A stretch of DNA of 47,647 nt from Lachnospira sp. UBA4285 (GTDB taxonomy: Bacteria; Bacillota; Clostridia; Lachnospirales; Lachnospiraceae): contig DGVL01000166.1 of assembly GCA_002394965.1 (NCBI GenBank), positions 1-47,647 of the forward strand, written 5' to 3'. The notes beneath the pieces are model-generated. The model saw only the letters and a program-made list of their open reading frames with translations. It was not told where the DNA came from and did no database searches. The position numbers were made by a program, and so were the translations under genes. Shown piece by piece: positions 40,701-47,215 of this stretch; the first letter of the stretch is position 1; the number at the start of each line of letters is the position of its first letter.

Positions 40701-41945
40701 ATCCGAAGTCCACACATAATGCTTGATATCGTCAACCGCCCGGATCTCTGAAGGGAATACGGCTGTGCCGCCATTCACACTCACCTGCATCAGCGTTCCG
40801 TCGTTCTTCAGAGCGTAGTAATTCATCCCGGTGTTGGTGCTATCGCTGCTGCCGTCTTTTTTCGTATAGCTGAGCAGGACAACATACTGACCATCATCGG
40901 CCGGCCATCCGTCCACCAGTTCTCCGGCTGTGACGACGACTCCGGTCACCGAAAAACTGTTCTGGGAGAAGGCAAGGGACTGAACGGCGCTGTCCTCTGT
41001 CATCTGCGTGTCAACAGAAAGGATTTCCGGCACGGATGAATCCGGCGTCTGCGCAAAGTGGACCGCCTGCACAGTCTCTCCGTCGCCGACCTCCATTGCC
41101 TCATGAAATGATATCTGAACATCCACTTTTGCGGCAGGATCCGGTTCGATCTCTCGCCCGTCGCTGATAAAACAAATGTCGAAAAACCGGGCCGCCGTGA
41201 TAACTTCATCTCCGAGCACATCTGCCGCCTGACTGGCGTATCTGCGGACCTGCTCGTCATCCCGGATCTCACTGACCTGAAGGAGTGCGTTCTCAGGTAT
41301 TCCTGCGTCTTCTCCGTACGTGACGCATACCGTGTACTCACCCTCAAGCGTAAATGTTCTTGTCCCGGCCGCTGCAGCAGGGCTGAACGCTTCCACCTCC
41401 ACCGGCTGGTCGGTCTGATCTGGCAGCGGTGTCTGCGTTTCCGGCCGCTCCGCCGGTGTGCTCTGCGTAATCTCTTCCGCAGCTTGTGTGGAGGAGACCG
41501 CCGCCGGAGAATCCGCTGACCTGGTGGTATGCACTTGTTCGGATTCTGCCGGCGGCTGCGCAGTGCCTTTCTCTGCAGTGCCTTTCTCTGGTGACGCTTC
41601 AGGCGCTTCAGACGTCTGAACGGCAGGCGCCTGAGGCAGAACCGGAATATCTGTCTGCGTAACCGCTTCGGTCTGAATGCCAGGTGGTGCCGGCTGTGTG
41701 ACAGCGGTTTCCTTATCCGCTGCTTCTACGGTTGTCATCTCGCCGGAAGCTGTACTGACAGCCGGTAAGGTCGTCTGTGTTTCCCTTTCGGCATCCGGTT
41801 GTTCTTTTTTTTCAGAACTCACCTGTCCGGCAGCCGTCGTGCTCACAAGACTTCCTGCCGCTTCTGCCAGCCCGGGCTGTGCAACCGAGAGTACAAGGAT
41901 TATCGAGAGTATAACTACCCAGAATGTCTTTGCTTTACCCCTCAT
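37746..41945 (-). CDS. VWA-domain pilus tip adhesin, LPKAG-anchored
   Basis: 1399 residues from the ATG at 41945, with AGGGG 8 nt upstream; a further in-frame ATG at 41984 would add 13 polar residues before the signal peptide. A signal peptide (about 1-29) is followed by a Thr/Pro/Glu/Ala-rich low-complexity region (about 30-190) and beta-rich domains. A von Willebrand A domain at about 545-760 has the MIDAS motif DTSGS (VLIIQDTSGSMNDP) and the GGTNWEAALYSA loop. CnaB-type domains follow (VRNILVRKDWVDDLDSGKRPEVIYF; ISLRKTDADGHLLTGAQFILNK; YRLTETQAPAGYTRIQPLDF with the E-box Glu). The C-terminus is LPKAGG (1362 on), a membrane helix and RERRCG. RrgA-like tip proteins of streptococcal pili have this domain order. 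The sorting signal has Ala in place of Thr. Confidence 0.92.
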   Translation of the reverse strand: MRGKAKTFWVVILSIILVLSVAQPGLAEAAGSLVSTTAAGQVSSEKKEQPDAERETQTTLPAVSTASGEMTTVEAADKETAVTQPAPPGIQTEAVTQTDIPVLPQAPAVQTSEAPEASPEKGTAEKGTAQPPAESEQVHTTRSADSPAAVSSTQAAEEITQSTPAERPETQTPLPDQTDQPVEVEAFSPAAAAGTRTFTLEGEYTVCVTYGEDAGIPENALLQVSEIRDDEQVRRYASQAADVLGDEVITAARFFDICFISDGREIEPDPAAKVDVQISFHEAMEVGDGETVQAVHFAQTPDSSVPEILSVDTQMTEDSAVQSLAFSQNSFSVTGVVVTAGELVDGWPADDGQYVVLLSYTKKDGSSDSTNTGMNYYALKNDGTLMQVSVNGGTAVFPSEIRAVDDIKHYVWTSDRSAGTFANFSGRRIVYIDPYNLKGVSSAARKLSVVNRHIRYTYDYYYYLAVTRTETATVMSPFASWSQDSPYAAEVTFLKSFALDDTKPGQGSGDELSLEAPNAVKTLTDNGNGTYDLSLAVQGQSRSSSESSRADVLIIQDTSGSMNDPVGQTTRMAIARQTLDTLGEKLLAQNSAQYPDRVRLSLITFASRASEASAWTTDKNIFKQYVGNGTPKGGTNWEAALYSANQTAFREDAEKYVIFISDGQPTFYRGTETAETNQDIYMSYWFAKDDAYSIVQKGIHFYSISVFEPEGVAGYMENLTRYAYSGTDSKTATYPEDRYYMAQDEEAIKKAFSDIIDEITHKIGYQNVTVYDGLTQLTSSRLISGSTKNFRYSVTDADGNEVHLTPGEDNTFSYTVNGEKRTFRGAAFTDGNVVWSMDADEKTAFVLDSGYTYKVTFTVWPDQAAFDLVAGLMNGTLTYDGLTEEQKAQISPGEDGNYRLKTNTPGTKVAYSSILTESVDGQITQTIVPQEPAQIENPEGILLMVRNILVRKDWVDDLDSGKRPEVIYFNLIQDKGTEAETALFRNVPLSADNKWSTQIYVAPGLISDGEVLENGHTYDIEEPEADSHYELKTRTWHPMLNGSQDGLYDYDGSELKEQIAEFSASNMLKGSLMLEKKLQSADGEDITLLQDGSLNPALKDETFIFQVNMTSPGEHSDQDYQLLFYGQDAYDTTEDPESGTFGEMAAGGVHADSYSLAYDPEKGETTVQIRLKLKIHERIVAAYLPGNTRYSITEAGTISPANGRWNVMMTVNGQDSGDKAEGTVRFDEEEIIGVTNRCQDDIQISLRKTDADGHLLTGAQFILNKIHEDGTPGEAFTMRGETLGALTDRIGDLPDGTYRLTETQAPAGYTRIQPLDFTVNRGNTESRSVVTAVSDSETVKISSTDDGKAYTIIISDSRIYELPKAGGNGIYWYILCGTLISMIFACAAVYGNNRERRCG
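41560..41589 (-). repeat. Tandem 15-bp direct repeat in the adhesin low-complexity region
   Basis: GCAGTGCCTTTCTCT occurs twice in tandem (41560-41574 and 41575-41589) and encodes the duplicated EKGTA pentapeptide. Copy-number change by 15 bp would keep the frame. Confidence 0.85.
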
Positions 41946-42018
41946 ATTTCTGCCCCTTCTGCAGGCTGATGGAACCGCATCCATTCCTGTGTCCGGATGC
42001 TCTGCTCCATATTGTGAT

Positions 42019-42076
42019 ATTGTATAATAATTCAGATGTATATCTCTCTATATCAGTAATTATATACAATTATCAG
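42019..42076 (-). promoter_or_regulatory. Possible LytTR-controlled promoter of the adhesin/pilin genes
   Basis: In the AT-rich gap before the adhesin the minus strand has CTGATA at 42076-42071 and again at 42056-42051, 20 bp apart. About 27 bp downstream of the second is a -10-like TACAAT (42024-42019), with no good -35. Two repeats two helical turns apart upstream of a weak promoter is the layout used by LytTR activators. Confidence 0.4.
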
Positions 42077-42132
42077 GTTGTTGCATCGCCGAAATATGAT
42101 GGGCATTATGACATAAATCGTAAAATATTTAA

Positions 42133-42147
42133 ATTATTCAGAATAAT
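42133..42147 (-). other. 15-bp palindrome after the response regulator gene
   Basis: ATTATTC-A-GAATAAT, perfect 7-bp arms around one base, 13 nt beyond the LytTR gene stop. AT-rich; it could be an operator or a weak 3' hairpin. Confidence 0.45.
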
Positions 42148-42160
42148 CAGGATCAGCCTG

Positions 42161-42889
42161 TCAGGTATTCCAGATCTGCCGAACCTGATAGAACAGGTAC
42201 TGATCAAACTTCTTTCTGGCTTCCGCCAGGCTCTCTCTGCGAATCGGAATATTTATTCCGCCGCGCAGAGTGAAGCAGCGCAGATGTGTGTCAATTCCGG
42301 TGACATACATCAGATTGACCGCAAAGCTCCCATGGCCGCTGAAAAAGAGGCTCTCATCGAGTCTTGTCATCAATTCCTTAAGTTTGCCGTAATAGCGGAT
42401 CTCCGATCCGTCAGTCAGTGCGATTTTGATCCGATGAAGATCCTGCTCCAGATACAGGATATTTCGGAAAGGTATCATGATGTCTTCCCCGCCTTTGAGA
42501 ATATGGAGAGTTCTCAGACTGTTCCGGATCGCATACGCCAGACGCAGTACTTTCTCCAAGTCCTGTCTTTCAAACGGCTTCATGATATAGGCGATGACAG
42601 ACAGACTGTATCCTTCCGCTGTGAATTCCCGGCTGGTTGTCACGAAAACAACCGGAACCTGCGGATCCACACTTCGCAGGTTCCTGACTGTCTCCACACC
42701 GCTCATGCCTTTCATGAAAATATCCATCAGTATCAGGTCATAGCTGCAGGGAACATAAGAGGACAGCAGCTCTTCACCGCTCGAAAAGTATGTCAGAGAA
42801 GTCGGAATACTGCATGCAGCCAGCGTCTGTCCGAGTCTGTCCCGATCACTTTTGCAGTCTTCGCATATCGCCACTTTTAAATCATCCAT
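42161..42889 (-). CDS. LytTR-family response regulator of the pilus locus
   Basis: 242 residues from the ATG at 42889; an ATG at 42892 and a GTG at 42898 are in frame, and AGGTGAGG sits just before. The receiver domain begins LKVAICEDCKSDRD with the acidic pair, has the phosphoacceptor Asp in DLILMDIFMKGMSG (Asp56), VVFVTTS and the Lys in AYIMKPFE. The output part (about 140-242) is a LytTR DNA-binding domain: GGEDIMIPFRNILYLEQDLHRIKIALTDG, ELMTRLDESLFFSGHGSFAVNLMYVTGID, and IPIRRESLAEARKKF. It overlaps the end of the kinase gene by 8 nt and precedes the adhesin. It most likely activates the pilus genes in answer to the adjacent sensor kinase. Confidence 0.92.
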   Translation of the reverse strand: MDDLKVAICEDCKSDRDRLGQTLAACSIPTSLTYFSSGEELLSSYVPCSYDLILMDIFMKGMSGVETVRNLRSVDPQVPVVFVTTSREFTAEGYSLSVIAYIMKPFERQDLEKVLRLAYAIRNSLRTLHILKGGEDIMIPFRNILYLEQDLHRIKIALTDGSEIRYYGKLKELMTRLDESLFFSGHGSFAVNLMYVTGIDTHLRCFTLRGGINIPIRRESLAEARKKFDQYLFYQVRQIWNT

Positions 42890-44783
42890 CATCCTCACCT
42901 GTTCCCCGGTTGTCCGTATGATTCATACGTGCAGTCTGCCTTGTTGTTTCCCTTAGATAGACGGACGAATGGAATATGTTCTCCGATTCATCCGCTTCAA
43001 AGCTTGCGCTTCCGCCGTGCGACTCAGCCACCGAAGCGATCGATGAAAGGCCGGTTCCCACATCATCTCTTTTGCTGGAAATATATTCCCCGTTTACTCT
43101 CCGGATTTTTTCTCCATAACTGTTGTCCATGGATATTATGAGCATGTCATCCCGCACCATACTCGCTATCCTGATAAACCGGCTTCCGGTCTTCTGACGG
43201 CTGCATGCCTCAAAGGCATTCTCCAGAAGGTTCCCGAAAACAGCGCACAGTTCCGAATCCGACACGCCTCTCATATGTTCCGGCACTGTAAGCCGCACAT
43301 CCATTTGAATGTGATCTTCGGCGCAGCGCCTGTGAATATAGGAAACGATGGAATTCACGGAGATATTGTCACAGTAGATGTCGATCCCGGTCGGAACAAG
43401 CCGCAGCAGCTGATCTATATACTGCGTGACACCGGATGCTTTTTCAGAGCAGGCGATGCCGCGGATGGCCATCAGCTGGTGACGTATGTCATGGCGGGTT
43501 CTGCGGGCATCCGCTTCCTGCTTGCGGATCAGTTCCAGCTGCAGATTCTGCTCTTTCTGCTGTATCTTCATGAGTTTCACTTGCTGTTTCAATTCGTCTT
43601 CCCGGTGTATGGTCAGATACAGATCCTTCAGATACAGAACTCCGCAATAGTAATACGCGATGAAGAGCGCAAACATCCCGACAGAAAAATATGCGGCAGA
43701 TTGAAACAGAAAGTGACTGTGATAATTGAAAAGTTCAAGAAAGATTGAAAAAGCAAGGATGACCAGCACCACCAGATAGCGCCGCGCCGGACGGCTCCGA
43801 TACCGAAACCATTCTCTGAGAGTCATACCCATGACAGCTGAAAACGCTGCCAGGAGGAATGCTTGTGTCAGACTGATCAGATGATAGAATGAAACGATTC
43901 CTGTGACCTGAAGAACTGTCAGCGCACACGGATACGCAATAGCCGCAAGATCCAGGATATCCAGCCACTTGGTATCGTGAAACAACACGGCATACCGGCT
44001 CACTTTTAAGAACGGAACGGCACTGCACTGAAGTGCCATAAATGCCGTAAAGTACAGAAGCATCGGCTGATTCAGAAAGATATTGGTCAGATTGCATTCC
44101 CCGATAATCCAGAGCCCCAACACCGTGATAAACACGCCCGACCAGAACAGCATCCGGATACCATTGATGTGTCGTCTCCCAGTCACAAATATACAGGTCA
44201 CGGCTATCCCGTAGCCTATATAAACGACAGATAACAGGAACAGTGCCCCGTACCATTTCCACAGATACGCATTCAACGCATGAATCTCGCCAGCTGCAAT
44301 CGGATAGATCATGAGAGAATCTTTCTGATATGGGAAACGGTATACCAGACGGATGTCCGAATCGTTTTCCTTTTCGGGATCCGAAAGTATTGTCAGATAC
44401 TGTACTTCTGTGGCCGGATCCCGCATCCAGGATGGGTAGGCATCCATTTTCCCGAGTTCTCCCAGAAGTGTTCCGTCCACGTACACGGAAAGCGGCGCAT
44501 ATACGGTCTTTACATAGAGCGCATCTCCGACTGAAAGCGGCGTTTTCGCCCGAATTACGATTTCTGTCCCCGGGGCCTGATCCTGTACGCAGACCGGAAG
44601 TGACACTTCCCTTGTCTGGCCGCCGACCGTCATCTCAACCGCATCAAGAATATGAATCGGATCCGTCTGCGGACTGCCGCCTTTCTGCTGCAAAAGCCAG
44701 ATCTCGGCAGCAGAAGCAACCGCCAGAGCAGCAAAAATTCCATAGAGGAGATACCTTGATGCCCGTTTCAACCACGCGCTCAT
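42882..44783 (-). CDS. GHKL sensor histidine kinase with outer jelly-roll and 7-TM region
   Basis: 633 residues. A membrane helix (about 10-27) is followed by an extracellular beta-rich domain of about 150 residues (DALYVKTVYAPLSVYVDGTLLGELG; DIRLVYRFPY), seven or eight membrane helices (about 180-385), a short coiled coil (QQVKLMKIQQKEQNLQLELIRKQEADARR), then the kinase. The H-box is RRTRHDIRHQLMAIRG and the GHKL ATPase has AVFGNLLENAFEACSR (N-box), ISMDNSYGEKI and DDVGTGLSSI. The layout matches 7TMR-DISM type receptors joined to an AgrC/HPK10 kinase. The outer jelly-roll could bind a sugar or peptide. It follows srtB by 12 nt and pairs with the LytTR regulator. Confidence 0.9.
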   Translation of the reverse strand: MSAWLKRASRYLLYGIFAALAVASAAEIWLLQQKGGSPQTDPIHILDAVEMTVGGQTREVSLPVCVQDQAPGTEIVIRAKTPLSVGDALYVKTVYAPLSVYVDGTLLGELGKMDAYPSWMRDPATEVQYLTILSDPEKENDSDIRLVYRFPYQKDSLMIYPIAAGEIHALNAYLWKWYGALFLLSVVYIGYGIAVTCIFVTGRRHINGIRMLFWSGVFITVLGLWIIGECNLTNIFLNQPMLLYFTAFMALQCSAVPFLKVSRYAVLFHDTKWLDILDLAAIAYPCALTVLQVTGIVSFYHLISLTQAFLLAAFSAVMGMTLREWFRYRSRPARRYLVVLVILAFSIFLELFNYHSHFLFQSAAYFSVGMFALFIAYYYCGVLYLKDLYLTIHREDELKQQVKLMKIQQKEQNLQLELIRKQEADARRTRHDIRHQLMAIRGIACSEKASGVTQYIDQLLRLVPTGIDIYCDNISVNSIVSYIHRRCAEDHIQMDVRLTVPEHMRGVSDSELCAVFGNLLENAFEACSRQKTGSRFIRIASMVRDDMLIISMDNSYGEKIRRVNGEYISSKRDDVGTGLSSIASVAESHGGSASFEADESENIFHSSVYLRETTRQTARMNHTDNRGTGEDDG

Positions 44784-44795
44784 AGTTTTCCGTTC

Positions 44796-45677
44796 TCACT
44801 TTCCTTTGACGGATGGCTGCACCATTGCACCGACAACCAGAAAATGTGACGTCTCGCCGACTCCTACACAGGTCGAGAGTGTTATCAGAGGAGGCCGCCC
44901 GGAAAAGTTATCTGTATATTCACCTCCCGGGGTATACTCCGAACGCGTCTGGCAGGTCGTCACATACTGGTCATATCCGCTGTCATCCCTCACGTTGTCA
45001 TACAGCGGATCGTCTTTGGCACACTGAAAATAAGAAAAGATATGATATTTATAAACCCTGGATTTCGTGTATATATACATGTACGGATCCGAGTCACACA
45101 GCCCCTCCTGGCGCTCAAACCGCTTCAGGGATCCGAACATGGTTCCGTTCTTCATGTTGTGGCCGTAGATGAAGGAATTGTAATCCGAGAAGTCTGCACT
45201 GGCATCCTTTTCCAGGAAGATGCACCCGTACACACTGCTCTCACCTGTAAAAAGAGTATTCAGATACTCACTGTTGTCATGACTGTGTGTGACAGGATAG
45301 TACAAGTCCAGCGCAGGAATATACAAAACGCCTATAAAATCCGGGTTCTGAGCAGCAAGCGCATCATAATCGATATCCAGATCCGGAACGGATACCGGTT
45401 CGTACGCTTCTTCTGCCTGTGCTTCCGGATCATCTGCCGCCGCAATATCCTGCAGACGTGTCTGCGCATTCTGAGGAATCACAACCGCCTCATTTACTTC
45501 CCCGTATACCTCTTCGCCTCTCTTATACTCACTGTACTCCGAAAAAAAACGGTACCCGGAGTACAAGAATACGACAATAAGAACGAGAAGAATAAGATCG
45601 GAGATAATCCGCACTGTCCGTTTTTTTCTGCCGCGACCGCAGCTGTCACTTTTCTGTTTTTTTTCGTTTCTTTTCAT
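44796..45677 (-). CDS. srtB: Class B sortase of the pilus locus
   Basis: 293 residues, first gene of the locus. A very basic N-terminus is followed by one membrane helix (about 24-43, IISDLILLVLIVVFLYSGYRF). The catalytic domain has DIDYDALAAQNPDFIGVLYIPALDLYYPVTHSHDN, then GCIFLEKDASADFSDYNSFIYGHNMKNGTMFGSLKRF (catalytic His in YGHNM), and TLSTCVGVGETSHFLVVGAMV with the catalytic Cys. The long helix-rich insertion and TLSTC context identify class B. Class B enzymes handle NPQTN haem proteins or, in streptococcal FCT pili, polymerise VPxTG pilins. The VSTGD minor pilin here makes the second role attractive. The ribosome binding site is weak. Confidence 0.92.
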   Translation of the reverse strand: MKRNEKKQKSDSCGRGRKKRTVRIISDLILLVLIVVFLYSGYRFFSEYSEYKRGEEVYGEVNEAVVIPQNAQTRLQDIAAADDPEAQAEEAYEPVSVPDLDIDYDALAAQNPDFIGVLYIPALDLYYPVTHSHDNSEYLNTLFTGESSVYGCIFLEKDASADFSDYNSFIYGHNMKNGTMFGSLKRFERQEGLCDSDPYMYIYTKSRVYKYHIFSYFQCAKDDPLYDNVRDDSGYDQYVTTCQTRSEYTPGGEYTDNFSGRPPLITLSTCVGVGETSHFLVVGAMVQPSVKGK

Positions 45678-45766
45678 CGTATCGCTTATGTATCAGATCA
45701 GCGGCACCTTTTTCAAAAGTTCTCCAGCAAGTGCCAGTATCAACTCATCATCTATATAAATAACCT

Positions 45767-45796
45767 ATCATATTCCCTGCAGGGAATGCAAGTCAC
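45767..45796 (-). promoter_or_regulatory. srtB promoter containing a 16-bp palindromic operator
   Basis: Minus strand GTGACT (45796-45791), 18-nt spacer, TATGAT (45772-45767). The perfect palindrome ATTCCCTGCAGGGAAT (45772-45787) fills most of the spacer and touches the -10, an ideal repressor site. The start codon is about 85 nt downstream. Confidence 0.6.
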
Positions 45797-45817
45797 GGGA
45801 GGTCTGTTCAAAAACCG

Positions 45818-45872
45818 CAAAAAAAGTCTGACAGTGGCGGGGATGCTGATCTCCTGAGCCACTATCAGACTC
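45818..45872 (-). terminator. Terminator after dnaJ
   Basis: Minus strand AGTCTGATAGTGGC pairs with GCCACTGTCAGACT (14 bp, one G-U) around a 19-nt loop, followed by TTTTTTT. A smaller GGGCAG/CTGCGCCC hairpin lies immediately past the dnaJ stop (about 45930-45955). The remaining 45873-45930 holds nothing recognisable. Confidence 0.88.
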
Positions 45873-45959
45873 TGCTTTAAACTACTGCAATCGCCGTGTA
45901 CAAGACGACACACGGTACTGTGAGCGGGCGCAGAAATTTTTCCTCCTGCCCGATTGGTA

Positions 45960-47102
45960 TTACTTGTTGCCAAAAAACCCGCGTTTCTTGAAGGTTCTCT
46001 CTTTGCCGGACTGGATCCGGTCGTACTCCATGAGCGCCTCCTTGGCCTCAGAGCTGAGTCTCTTCGGCACTTCGATGGTGAGCGTCATGTACTGATCGCC
46101 GCGCATCGCGGAATTGCGCAGGGACGGCATCCCCTTGCCTCTTAGACGGACTCTCGTCCCCGGCTCCGTTCCCGGCTTGACCTCATACTCGACCTGACCG
46201 TCGATCGTGTTGACGATGATCGGACCGCCGAGCACAGCTGTCGCATACGGGATCGGGTTGGTCGTGAACAGATCGTATCCGTCGCGGCTGAACTCACGGC
46301 TCTCATCAACGATGATCTGGACGAGTATATCGCCTCTCGAGCCGCCGTTCTTCCCGGGTTCGCCCTCTCCGGACAGGCGCACAAACTGGCCGTTGTCGAT
46401 CCCCGCCGGAATCTTGACCTGCAGGGTCTTCTTCCGGCTGATGTACCCGGTGCCATAGCACTTCGGGCACTTCTCGCGGACGATTTTTCCCGTTCCATGG
46501 CAGTCCGGGCAGTCGGTTACATTCTGGATCATGCCCATGATGGAGCGCTGGGTGTATACGATCCGTCCGCGGCCGCCGCACCTTGGGCAGACCTCCGGCT
46601 GCGTGCCGGGTTTTGCACCGGTACCGTGGCAGTCCGGGCACTCCTCCCGGACCATGGCCTCGATGTTCTTTGTCGTCCCGGTAAAGCTCTCCTCAAACGT
46701 TATATGAACAGACATCCGCACATCCTGTCCTCGGGTGGCTGTACTTCCGGAAGAAGATCCTCTTCTGCCTCCGCCGCCGAACAGACTGCTGAAGATGTCG
46801 GTGTCATTGAAAATATCGCCGAAGATATCACCCATCTGGCTGAAATCAAAGCCGCCCGCGCCGCCGGCCGCGCCATCAAACGCCGACTGACCGAACTGAT
46901 CGTACTTCGCGCGCTTGTCCGGGTCGCTGAGCACCGCATAGGCCTCGGAGGCTTCCTTGAACTTGTCCTCCGCTTCCTTGTTGCCAGGATTCAGGTCCGG
47001 ATGGTATTTTTTGGCAAGCGTACGGTATGCCTTCTTGATTGTGGCCTCGTCCGCATCGCGCGGAACACCGAGGACCTCATAATAATCTCTTTTTTCTGCC
47101 AT
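45960..47102 (-). CDS. dnaJ: Chaperone protein DnaJ (Hsp40)
   Basis: Co-chaperone that stimulates DnaK ATPase and delivers substrates. The 380 residues show the J domain (KRDYYEVLGVPRDADEATIKKAYRTLAKKYHPDLNPG, with the HPD motif), a Gly/Phe-rich segment (about 75-120, GGAGGFDFSQMGDIFGDIF), and four zinc repeats: CPDCHGTG, CPRCGGRG, CPDCHGTG and CPKCYGTG (about 147-215). The C-terminal substrate-binding domains (VKIPAGIDNGQFVRLSGEGEPG, VEYEVKPGTEPGTRVRLRGKGMPSL) follow. GAGGTAGGG precedes the ATG. It follows dnaK by 113 nt with a large hairpin between. Confidence 0.97.
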   Translation of the reverse strand: MAEKRDYYEVLGVPRDADEATIKKAYRTLAKKYHPDLNPGNKEAEDKFKEASEAYAVLSDPDKRAKYDQFGQSAFDGAAGGAGGFDFSQMGDIFGDIFNDTDIFSSLFGGGGRRGSSSGSTATRGQDVRMSVHITFEESFTGTTKNIEAMVREECPDCHGTGAKPGTQPEVCPRCGGRGRIVYTQRSIMGMIQNVTDCPDCHGTGKIVREKCPKCYGTGYISRKKTLQVKIPAGIDNGQFVRLSGEGEPGKNGGSRGDILVQIIVDESREFSRDGYDLFTTNPIPYATAVLGGPIIVNTIDGQVEYEVKPGTEPGTRVRLRGKGMPSLRNSAMRGDQYMTLTIEVPKRLSSEAKEALMEYDRIQSGKERTFKKRGFFGNK

Positions 47103-47140
47103 CGTACCCTACCTCATTCTTTCTTCAAGTCTGTAACACA

Positions 47141-47183
47141 CATACGTCCGGGGAAAGGTCCAAGAGACCTCCCCCGGCGTATG
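47141..47183 (-). promoter_or_regulatory. Large hairpin between dnaK and dnaJ
   Basis: On the minus strand CATACG-CC-GGGGGAGGTC pairs with GACC-T-TTCCCC-GG-A-CGTATG, about 18 pairs with two small bulges and a TCTTG loop. No T-run follows, so it is more likely a processing, stability or partial attenuation element than a terminator. Confidence 0.7.
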
Positions 47184-47215
47184 ACACACGCATTCATCCC
47201 TTTCTGGATGTATGC

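Noticed and set aside
45895..45916. CCGTGT/ACACGG hairpin as a regulatory RNA
   Set aside because: Only a six-base stem in the tail of the dnaJ 3' region, with no promoter or terminator of its own.
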